From: Prevotella melaninogenica
Lineage (GTDB): Bacteria; Bacteroidota; Bacteroidia; Bacteroidales; Bacteroidaceae
Direction of reading: 5' to 3'
Assembly (NCBI RefSeq): GCF_013267595.1
Contig: NZ_CP054010.1
Location: forward strand, 558,001 to 622,000
Length of the DNA stretch: 64,000 bases
Shown: positions 38,083-45,537 of the stretch, in pieces
Layout: the number at the start of each line of letters is the position of its first letter
Numbering within the stretch: the stretch's first letter is position 1
Made by a program: the position numbers and the translations under genes
The notes under the pieces: generated by a model
Database searches by the model: none
Told to the model about the DNA's origin: nothing
Seen by the model: the letters and a program-made list of their open reading frames with translations, nothing else

Positions 38083-38199
38083 TTATCGGTCCAATGTATT
38101 AATTTCTTCCAGTCCCTTGGTTTGCTTCTTCGGCGTTATGCCGAGTCCCTTCAAGCTCTCCACCCTGCGCATCACGTTGCCGCTTCCATCGTAAAGCTG
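38083..38199 (-). pseudogene. rmuC: C-terminal remnant of rmuC
   Basis: Minus-strand frame of 38 codons, QLYDGSGNVMRRVESLKGLG... ending at TAA, resembling the extreme C-terminus of the DNA recombination protein RmuC (YxGKGNLxxxxEKLKxLG, recalled). The frame is closed by a stop at 38200-38202, so the rest of the gene is missing. It probably came in with the PUL from a donor where rmuC preceded the regulator. Confidence 0.6.
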
Positions 38200-38307
38200 C
38201 TACCTTGTCTTATCGAAGGTCCTGGAAAGACGGGTTATCAGATCGTCGATACCCAGGAAGAAGCCGATGACAAGCCCTATAACGATTTCTATTACTTTTT
38301 ATATTGA
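38200..38307 (+). pseudogene. C-terminal fragment of an unidentified gene
   Basis: Plus-strand frame ending IVDTQEEADDKPYNDFYYFLY then stop. The composition looks like a real protein end, but its 5' part would fall in the rmuC remnant, so it is truncated near 38200. Family not recognised. Confidence 0.35.
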
Positions 38308-38326
38308 AGTTGTCTTGACTTTTTAT

Positions 38327-38358
38327 TTTGTTAAAATTGAGAGGATTTCTTATCTTTG
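38327..38358 (+). promoter_or_regulatory. Strong predicted promoter
   Basis: TTTG at 38327-38330, then 20 nt, then TATCTTTG at 38351-38358: the full Bacteroidota -33/-7 pattern. A near-perfect inverted repeat (38338-38348 and 38379-38390) brackets the -7 element and could be an operator or an element end. Confidence 0.6.
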
Positions 38359-38388
38359 TATTAGCAAACCAAGCCTCAAAATTCTCTC

Positions 38389-38490
38389 ATGTACAAAGTA
38401 CTATACAAAGATACAATAAAAATGAAATTCTACCTCATTTATCAGTTGCAAAACGTGGATATATTTGCCAAAGTAGACTGTAAGAAGTAA
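38389..38490 (+). CDS. Possible 33-residue small protein
   Basis: ATG at 38389, about 25 nt after the predicted start of transcription from 38351. It encodes MYKVLYKDTIKMKFYLIYQL and 13 more residues, with a hydrophobic centre. It could be a real small gene or the first codons of a truncated transposase. No family recognised. Confidence 0.25.
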   Translation: MYKVLYKDTIKMKFYLIYQLQNVDIFAKVDCKK

Positions 38491-38627
38491 TTCCATACAT
38501 TCTTTATAAGCTTAAGACTGGTTGTCAATAGTATATGCTTCCATTTTTATCGTTTTTCACAGCAAAGGTTCTTCATTGCAAAACCGTATACGGACATTTT
38601 CGTATGCACTTTTGTTTGACAACGTAC

Positions 38628-38933
38628 AGTTTTTGGGTGAGGAGTTCTCGGAACGCTTCTTCTTTTACTCCTTGATGAAAAGATGTTTTGGTTTGAATTA
38701 TGTGAATTATAGTGGAGAAGAACTGGAAAAGGCTATAGGGAAGGGAATGCCAGATTATTATCTGAGATATCGAAACAGAGTATTCGTATTTGGATGTAAG
38801 GATGTTCAGATGGCTGCAAAAATAAAATTAAGCGGTGATTATGAGACGATAAAAAAAACAATTTTTGAGAAGTATGTCACAAATTCCAAGGGGCATACGA
38901 AAGGGGGTGGCAGTTGGCAAATATGATTGGCAA
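38628..38933 (+). pseudogene. Decayed partial copy of the PD-(D/E)xK gene at 45538
   Basis: About 300 nt match 46489-46797 at roughly 92-93% (hand count). The copied part is the nuclease core. The catalytic ExK Glu (Glu372 of the intact gene, in FECKDV) is Gly here (FGCKDV) through a GAA to GGA change. A one-base deletion near 38907 shifts the frame to an early stop. The upstream part of the gene is absent, and the joined frame from 38522 has unrelated residues at its start. Confidence 0.85.
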
Positions 38934-38995
38934 ACCTTTTATTTTCGGCGTAATGGTCATTTTGCAGGCTATTTTGATTATTTGGTACTGTCCTT

Positions 38996-39076
38996 AAAAG
39001 TGTGTAAGCCCATATTTTTATTATCTTTGTATTTGAAATCAATTAATTAAAGAAACAATAGGGCATACACACTTTT
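38996..39076. repeat. 16-bp imperfect inverted repeat with internal promoter-like site
   Basis: AAAAGTGTGTAAGCCC (38996-39011) pairs at 15 of 16 positions with GGGCATACACACTTTT (39061-39076). TATCTTTG at 39022-39029 lies between the arms. It looks like the left end of an insertion sequence whose body is gone. Confidence 0.45.
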
Positions 39077-39413
39077 TTAACCCTAATCGGTCATAATTCC
39101 ATCGTTTTGAAATGAAAAGCTCGTCCCTGTGTATAGGGCATTCAGTCAGTTCTGATGATGCAAAAGTAGAGGGCTTTTGATGTTATTCCAAGAGGCAGGG
39201 ATATAGCGGGAAGTATAAGGAAATGCAAGGATATCAGCAACTATCAAAAATGCTAAATACATATTCAAAAAGTGGAATATTTCGGACAAACGCACGTTGT
39301 TTTCAATAATCATTGATTGTTTAAGAAATTCCTTTGGGCTTCCTCTCACTGGAAAAGCTATTTTCAGTAGCATGAAAGTCCCATTTTTCTTCGTTTTATT
39401 CATTATAAGTTCA
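39077..39413. other. Intergenic region before the defence-like operon
   Basis: No supported gene. A minus-strand frame at 39146-39403 (85 codons) has no family resemblance, and its predicted 5' end overlaps the opposite promoter at 39414, so it was not called. Confidence 0.4.
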
Positions 39414-39421
39414 TATATTTG
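39414..39421 (+). promoter_or_regulatory. Predicted promoter -7 element of the defence-like operon
   Basis: TATATTTG fits TAnnTTTG and is 29 nt upstream of the XRE gene ATG. No strong -33 element. Confidence 0.5.
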
Positions 39422-39450
39422 TAACTAATATTGAGATATACAATCATCTA

Positions 39451-39654
39451 ATGGGACAGAAGAAAGAACATAGCAACCTTATCAAGGAAGCATTGAAGAA
39501 GCGAGGTATTACCCAAACATGGCTCGCCAAAGAACTGGGCATGAGTTTTAGCATCACAAATGCCTATGTCGGCAATCGCAAGCAACCTAACCTCGCCATT
39601 ATTTTCAAAGTAGCGGAATTACTCAGTGTGTCACCAAAAGAATTAGTGAAGTAA
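39451..39654 (+). CDS. Small XRE-family (Cro/CI-type) DNA-binding regulator
   Basis: 67 residues that are almost entirely one HTH_3 domain. The recognition region is TQTWLAKELGMSFSITNAYVGNRKQPNLAIIFKVAELLSVSPKEL, with the standard spacing of helices. Such single-domain regulators often autoregulate defence or toxin operons. It is the first gene of a plus-strand series ending at 47223 and is preceded by a TATATTTG promoter. Binding to its own promoter is inferred. Confidence 0.85.
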   Translation: MGQKKEHSNLIKEALKKRGITQTWLAKELGMSFSITNAYVGNRKQPNLAIIFKVAELLSVSPKELVK

Positions 39655-39684
39655 CTTCAGAGCAGTGCAAGCATAAAAACTAAC

Positions 39685-39855
39685 ATGAATGAAGCAATAA
39701 AGGGAATAAGAAACTTCATATTTGCAGGACTGGTACTAGTGCTGTCCTTTGCTGCTTATAATAAGGATATTGAGACAACTGAAGCAATTGCATTGACCAA
39801 AATGGTGCTTTTGGCGACATTGTGTAGAATGACTCCACAAAGGTTGGTGGTATAA
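39685..39855 (+). CDS. Small membrane protein, 56 residues
   Basis: ATG at 39685. One hydrophobic segment (about residues 11-25, FIFAGLVLVLSFAAY) is followed by a short charged stretch and a second mildly hydrophobic stretch (IALTKMVLLATLC). It lies 30 nt after the XRE gene and 55 nt before the NTPase gene, in the same direction. No family recognised. It could be a membrane component of the defence-like operon, a toxin-like peptide, or a truncated gene. Confidence 0.45.
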   Translation: MNEAIKGIRNFIFAGLVLVLSFAAYNKDIETTEAIALTKMVLLATLCRMTPQRLVV

Positions 39856-40016
39856 TGCATAACGCTAAATGGCTTCCTGAAACAATGATTTATTTCTAAA
39901 AAACAATAATATGTTAAACGGTATAAGAAACTATTTATCAATGGAAAGTACTGGCGCTTTGATGGTGTCGGGCGAATGGGGTTGTGGTAAGACTTATCAT
40001 ATAGAGAAAGTGATAA

Positions 40017-41672
40017 CTAAAGTTTCCCACCCTCAAAAAGTTGGCTTAAAATAACAGTTTCTCAATAATTATTGGTAACTTTGTAGTGCTTTATTACATT
40101 GATTATCAACAAATTAAAGAGTAACTGTTATGGATGCAAAATTAGACAATTTAAGCGAGATATCCAAGCTTTTAAGTGTTAAAAGTAAGATGAGTAGCGA
40201 TATTCTCTCACTTTTCTCAAAATTTGGTTTTGGACGTCTGCTCTGTAGGCTTTCTTTGGAGAAACACGATGGTATCTCTGCTGTTCAACAGATTCTTTCC
40301 CTTTGTCTTTTCCGTATTAATGGTGAGACGATACACTCCATATACAAGAAGAATTTCTACCATCTTCTCACCACTGGAAAGAACTGCTATTATCGTATGA
40401 TGGTCAGGCAGGCAATGAATTGGCGTCGTTTGCTTAGCTATACTGTTCTTCGTTTTGAATGCATTCTCCGTAAGAATGGCATTCAGACAGAGAGCGAGAA
40501 CTCCTGTGTTATATTTGACGATACAACCTTGGAAAAGACTGGTAGGAAGTTTGAGCATATTACCAAGGTTTTCGACCATGTACGAATGAACTATGTCTTA
40601 GGCTACAAGCTTCTTTTGTGCCTGTTCTTCGATGGTAAGTCCTCTCTGCCGTTCGACTTCTCCATCCATGAGGAATTAGGAAAGAAAGGGGACGGCGGAC
40701 TTGGCAAGAAGGCACTCCGCAGCAGATTCTCCAAGAGACGCATGAAAGAGAGCCCAGCGTATGAGCGGAATCAAGAATGCGGTATGAGCAAGATGGACTC
40801 CGCCATAAGGATGCTCCAGCGCATGTGGAAGAGAGGTATTCATCCCCATTATGCCTTGGCGGATAGTTGGTTTGCCTGTGAGAAGTTCATTGAGGAAATC
40901 AGGAGAGTAGGCAACGGAGCTATACACTACATTGGTCTTGCAAAGATGGGAAAGACAAAGTACTTTGTGGAGAATAAGCGACACAATGCTGCTGAGCTCG
41001 TAGCAATGTATGCAAGACGTACCAAATGCTGCCGGAAGTACAAGTGTCAGTACATTGAGTTGAGGGGCTGTCTGGGGAATATACCAGTCAGGATATACCT
41101 GATTAAATATGGGCGTCGACAGACTTGGAACATCATGCTTAGTACGGATCTATCGATGAGCTTTGTGCGTGCCTTCGAGTTATACCAGATACGATGGAAC
41201 ATTGAAGTGGTCAACAAGGAGACAAAAGGACATCTCGGACTCGGCTCATACATGGGGAGAGACTTTGATGGTCAGATTGCTGATGCAACGCTCTGCTACA
41301 TTACATATATCGTGATGTCGTTAGAAAAACGGATGTCAGAGTATGAGACCATGGGTGAATTGTTTGCTGACATGGAAGATGATGTCATGGCACTTACGTT
41401 ATGGCATCGTGTGCTGAATTGCATAGAGAGATTGCTTGCTGCTCTTTGTGACGTTCTTGGGTTCTCTGTTAGTGAGATAGGGCAGTTAATAGTCACCGAC
41501 TCAGCAATGCGGAACAACTTTGAGATTATGGTCCAAGCATTGGAAGACAGGCAACAAGAAAAGCTCACAACCGTAAACATATTTTAGACAAGTGTTAACG
41601 GCTCACGTTCATGGGTATTCGCAAAGCAGTTTGGTTGAAATACCCATGAAATAGAGGGGTGGGAAACTTTAG
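40017..41672 (+). mobile_element. Complete insertion sequence, 1656 bp, inside the NTPase gene
   Basis: Perfect 16-bp terminal inverted repeats (CTAAAGTTTCCCACCC and its complement) and a 7-bp target duplication GTGATAA at 40010-40016 and 41673-41679. One transposase gene lies inside. Intact ends and identical duplications indicate recent insertion. Family not assigned. Confidence 0.9.
40130..41587 (+). CDS. DDE transposase (IS4-like superfamily)
   Basis: 485 residues. Catalytic motifs are VIFDDTTLEKTG (first Asp near 127), YALADSWFACEKF (second Asp near 245) and YQIRWNIEVVNKETKGHLGLG near 354, which carries the third acidic residue in a Y-(3)-R/W-(2)-IE-(3)-KE context. N- and C-terminal helical extensions of about 120 and 100 residues. 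It is transcribed in the same direction as the interrupted gene. No frameshift was seen. The precise IS family (IS4, IS701 or IS1380-like) was not resolved. Confidence 0.85.
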   Translation: MDAKLDNLSEISKLLSVKSKMSSDILSLFSKFGFGRLLCRLSLEKHDGISAVQQILSLCLFRINGETIHSIYKKNFYHLLTTGKNCYYRMMVRQAMNWRRLLSYTVLRFECILRKNGIQTESENSCVIFDDTTLEKTGRKFEHITKVFDHVRMNYVLGYKLLLCLFFDGKSSLPFDFSIHEELGKKGDGGLGKKALRSRFSKRRMKESPAYERNQECGMSKMDSAIRMLQRMWKRGIHPHYALADSWFACEKFIEEIRRVGNGAIHYIGLAKMGKTKYFVENKRHNAAELVAMYARRTKCCRKYKCQYIELRGCLGNIPVRIYLIKYGRRQTWNIMLSTDLSMSFVRAFELYQIRWNIEVVNKETKGHLGLGSYMGRDFDGQIADATLCYITYIVMSLEKRMSEYETMGELFADMEDDVMALTLWHRVLNCIERLLAALCDVLGFSVSEIGQLIVTDSAMRNNFEIMVQALEDRQQEKLTTVNIF

Positions 41673-43541
41673 GTGATAATACCGACCTTACGGCAGGATG
41701 GATGGAATCCTACGAAGGTATCATTATTTGGTATTGAGTCGGTTAATGAAATACCACTTCGAATAGCAGCTAATTACAAACGGACAGAAAAGGAGAACAA
41801 GAAACTGTGGCTGTATGATTGGATAAAAGAGAAAGCTGGTAAGGTTGTAGCTAAAGGAACACAATTCGCTTCTAGAATATCATGGTTAGAGAGTTTTGTG
41901 GACATGAAAACGTTGGTTAGTACCAATAGCGGCTTGCTCTATAAACTTATTCCCACAGAAAAAACCGTTATCATTCTTGATGATATAGAACGCGTGATAG
42001 ATACAATTGACGTTCATACTCTCTTGGGAGCCATCAATGAATTGGTTGAACAACGAGGTTATAAGGTGGTAGTGATAGCCAACAACTCTTATATGCAACA
42101 AAAGAGTGAGGCAAAACTTGTGTTCAAAGAAAAGGTGATTGAGAAAACCTTGGTATATGAACCAGATGTGGTGTCCATCTTTAAGGAATTATGTGGGAAG
42201 GGCTATTCTTCACCATTTACCGCATTCATGACGGCTCAAAAGGCGGTGGAGGTAATTGATCCGAGTTATCCATCAAATAAAGAAGATAAAGGTTTGCAGG
42301 TTGAACTGCATAACATCAGAATACTGAAATTCGCATTAGCCCATTTTAGCAAGATTTATGAGGTCTGCAATGCTTTCCTGAAGGATGAGAATAAAGATAC
42401 TGCTGATAGCTTTCTCCTGTCTTTATGGGCTTGTACGGTAGGTGTTGCTATTGAATATAAAAAAGACCGTTTGACCTATAAAGATAGGTTGCAGTTTGCT
42501 CAATATGTTGAACTGTCATCAATTGACTGGGAGTTTGGTGACGATGACTGGAAAGCAGACGGATTGTTTGATGACACGCAAGAAGATGAGGAACAGGAAA
42601 AGCAGAAGGAAGAAAAACAACGCGAATATACAAACCGTCGTATTACGTACATCTTTAAGAAGTTGGTGAAAGTTCATAATTTCCCTGTCATTGTTTCACT
42701 GCAGATATTTGACTTTGTTACGGCAGGTATGTCATTGGATAAGGAAGGACTAAAAGCGGTGTGGGAAGGATATAAAAATCAAGTGCAAAGGAATAATATA
42801 AGCCCCGCATATGCACTATTGCAGAAGTTTATACATTCGCAATGGGATATGAGTAATGAAGAAATGGCGGATGCTGTGATGCAATTGGCGCAGTATGTGG
42901 AAGACGGGGAATTCTGTGATAATATGGCATACATTAATTCTGCTACATATCTTCAGCACTTCTATCCTCTTACCTCTTTTTCTAAGGAGGATATGCAAAA
43001 GAAAATTCGCTGTGGCATTGACAAGATGTATGAAAGCATAGATACGCCGAACCTTCTTGATAAGCTAAATCTGGATGTTGTCGAAACTAAGATTCCCAAG
43101 GAAAGCCGGTGGGTGGTTAAGTATGAACGTGAGAAGATGGATAAAATAAAGAAAGCCAATTTAGATACAGATATTAAAGAGGTCTTGCGCCAGTTTAACG
43201 AAGATCTGCCAACTTTAGCCAATAGATTGACTATTCAGTATGGAGATACCAAGACACCGGATTTCCTAAGTTATCCAATATTAAAGCATATTCCTAAGAA
43301 GGATATTACCAAGAAGGTGAATAATATACAGCCCAAAGAAGTGATGGCTCTCTATCAAATACTGAACGGACGTTTCTTACAACAGGTTCCATATTCCGAA
43401 GTATATGATGCAGAATTGCCATTTGTGAGGAATCTGGAGCAAGCCTTAGTGCAGAAAAATGACAATAAAACGACCTATGCAGATATTCTGATTGAAGACT
43501 ATCTAAAGGATATAATTAAGAAAATACAGAAGTAAGAAGCG

Positions 43542-45533
43542 ATGGTAAAAATAGCTGATTTCAAGAAGTTTGTAGATGGTTTATTGAAGCCAGTGAACAA
43601 TAAGGCTGGGAAAGTAGATGCCCGTATCAAGGCACTGCTTCCATCTGCTGGTGATGAAATAATCCTGTATAAGGATTTCCAGAGGCTGGGTAAAGGCTTA
43701 CTGAGAGAGCAACTACTGGACGGTGTGGATAACCAATGCTATATAGATATAGTGGAGATTATTCATAATTATCTTGGCTGGAATCAAAACGCCATAAAGG
43801 GTTTTAGTGACCCTTGTTGGCAAGACGTGATAGCAGCCTGCAGGGAGGAAAAGCCCTTGCAGCAACCAGATCGGCTGAAAGAATATGACAAGGAGCACAG
43901 ACTCGCAGCAGCGGCAAAGCGGTTGAGAGAGTTTGGTCTCCAAATAAAGATTGAAGGATGCAGCTATGTGACAGAAAATGATGATATAGTTTTTGATGCC
44001 TTGATCAAATGGATTCGCGAGGCAGGTGGAAGAAGGTTTTTGAAGATGCTGTTAGCGCAGATGGAATATTTGGAACCTGAAGGAAGATTTTTGACCGATA
44101 TGAACGGCAATACTCCCAATCCTAAGGATGTGATAATAGTAAAGCCATACAATTATCTTGTAAATTTGGCTTTGGCAAATATCAAAGCAGATGGAGGAAG
44201 TAATAGAGAGGCTACAAAGGCATTCAGAAAGGCTATACGACTGGCAACTGATTACTGTTTCCTTAAATACCCTGTTCAGAACTTCGGAAACTTATGGGGA
44301 GATTTATTCCACAGAGATAGAGACACGGTGGAGTTTTTTAGGGATTTGGTGTATAAGGAGAGTATTTTTGGATTGACGCAACATTCTGTTTGGTTTACTA
44401 AAATGTTCTGTGAGCGTGTACTTATGTATATGCGCGATACAGGAAGGGTATTGGAAAGCGGATACACATTTGATGAATATGAGCGATTGATGAACGATGT
44501 CCTTTCTGCTGCGGATACATTGAAATGTGTGGAACTAAAAAAAGACAAATTGAATAAACTGGGAATCAAGGCTATTGGACAATTGATAGATGATGTGTCA
44601 GCAAGTGATGACGTATTAAACAAAGGATTCAGAACGCCACTGGATGAAGAAAAAGAGAATGCCTTCAACAAACCACTGATTAAAGCAAATGGTAAGATAT
44701 ATGCCTTGCCTGTTACAATAGGTTCATGGGGGTGGTTTGAGGCTCTGATGACGGTTGTACGTAATCAAGAAAAAGAGGACAACCAGAAAGATATAGATAA
44801 GGAAGTCGGAAAGTTGATTGAGAATTATATCAAGGAGAAACTTGATGAAAAAGGCATAACGCATTGCAGTGGCACTTATCTTCCACCAGAAAAAGGAGAA
44901 GCAGATCTTGTGGTTGAGGCCACAAAAGGTATCATGCTTTTTGAGATGAAGAAGAAAAGTCTGACTAGAAAGGCCAAGTCTGGAAATGAGTTTAAGATTG
45001 TAGCAGATCTACTGGGAAGCCTTATAGATTCACAGGCCCAATGTTTTAGGACTTCGCATCTTATGATTAAAGATGGGTATGTGGATTTGGATGATGGAAA
45101 CGGGAATGTGACAAGGGTAGAGAAACAGGGTAGAACGGCTGAGTGCATCTCGATATGTCTAGGTGCTTTTGGTCCACTCCAAGACAGAATGCTTATCAAG
45201 AGCATTATGGATGAAATGTGTAAGAATCTGTTGACTGCTGAGTATGAGGGCACTGATAAACAAACCATCAAGGATGTTAAGAAGTTCAACAAGGACATGC
45301 AGAAATGGATGCCTTTCTTAAAAAAAGAGAGAACCAACGGTGATTCTAAAAGGAATCCTTTCTTCAATAGTTGGTTCTTAGATTTTGAACAATTAATGCT
45401 AATTGTGAAGGAATCAAATTCAAACGACGAACTGCAGGCTCGACTGATAGAGACAAAGTACGTAACCACGGGGTCATATAATTTCTATAGAGAGCGCAGA
45501 ATGGTAAGGATGATGAATGGTAATAAAGGGTAA
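43542..45533 (+). CDS. Defence-like operon protein with C-terminal PD-(D/E)xK nuclease motif
   Basis: 663 residues, no signal peptide or membrane helix. The first 430 residues are mainly helical and not recognised. Residues about 420-560 contain a nuclease-like core: KGEADLVVEA with Asp455, 12 residues, then FEMKKK with Glu468 and Lys470, and a downstream helix with QAQC. This spacing equals that in the next gene. It starts 6 nt after the NTPase stop and overlaps the alternative start of the next gene, so the three are one operon. DNA or RNA cleavage is inferred from the motif only. Confidence 0.65.
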   Translation: MVKIADFKKFVDGLLKPVNNKAGKVDARIKALLPSAGDEIILYKDFQRLGKGLLREQLLDGVDNQCYIDIVEIIHNYLGWNQNAIKGFSDPCWQDVIAACREEKPLQQPDRLKEYDKEHRLAAAAKRLREFGLQIKIEGCSYVTENDDIVFDALIKWIREAGGRRFLKMLLAQMEYLEPEGRFLTDMNGNTPNPKDVIIVKPYNYLVNLALANIKADGGSNREATKAFRKAIRLATDYCFLKYPVQNFGNLWGDLFHRDRDTVEFFRDLVYKESIFGLTQHSVWFTKMFCERVLMYMRDTGRVLESGYTFDEYERLMNDVLSAADTLKCVELKKDKLNKLGIKAIGQLIDDVSASDDVLNKGFRTPLDEEKENAFNKPLIKANGKIYALPVTIGSWGWFEALMTVVRNQEKEDNQKDIDKEVGKLIENYIKEKLDEKGITHCSGTYLPPEKGEADLVVEATKGIMLFEMKKKSLTRKAKSGNEFKIVADLLGSLIDSQAQCFRTSHLMIKDGYVDLDDGNGNVTRVEKQGRTAECISICLGAFGPLQDRMLIKSIMDEMCKNLLTAEYEGTDKQTIKDVKKFNKDMQKWMPFLKKERTNGDSKRNPFFNSWFLDFEQLMLIVKESNSNDELQARLIETKYVTTGSYNFYRERRMVRMMNGNKG

Positions 45534-45537
45534 TGTT

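Larger units (their letters stand above)
39911..43535 (+). pseudogene. KAP-like P-loop NTPase gene interrupted by an insertion sequence
   Basis: The 5' part (39911-40009) encodes 33 residues with Walker A GEWGCGKT at 21-28. The 3' part (41673-43535) continues in frame with VIIPTLRQDGWNPTKVSLFG. Removing the IS (40017-41672) and one copy of the 7-bp duplication GTGATAA gives one open frame of 653 codons. Walker B is TVIILDDIERV, near residue 140 of the joined protein. GxWGxGK plus this Walker B layout fits KAP-type NTPases found in phage-defence loci. The C-terminal 400 residues are mostly helical with an EEDEEQEKQKEEKQ acidic stretch. A GTG at 41673 could start a product lacking Walker A. It lies 6 nt upstream of the next gene. 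Confidence 0.75.

Noticed and set aside
39146..39403. Minus-strand frame of 85 codons before the XRE gene
   Set aside because: No family resemblance, poor codon pattern, and start region overlaps the opposite promoter.
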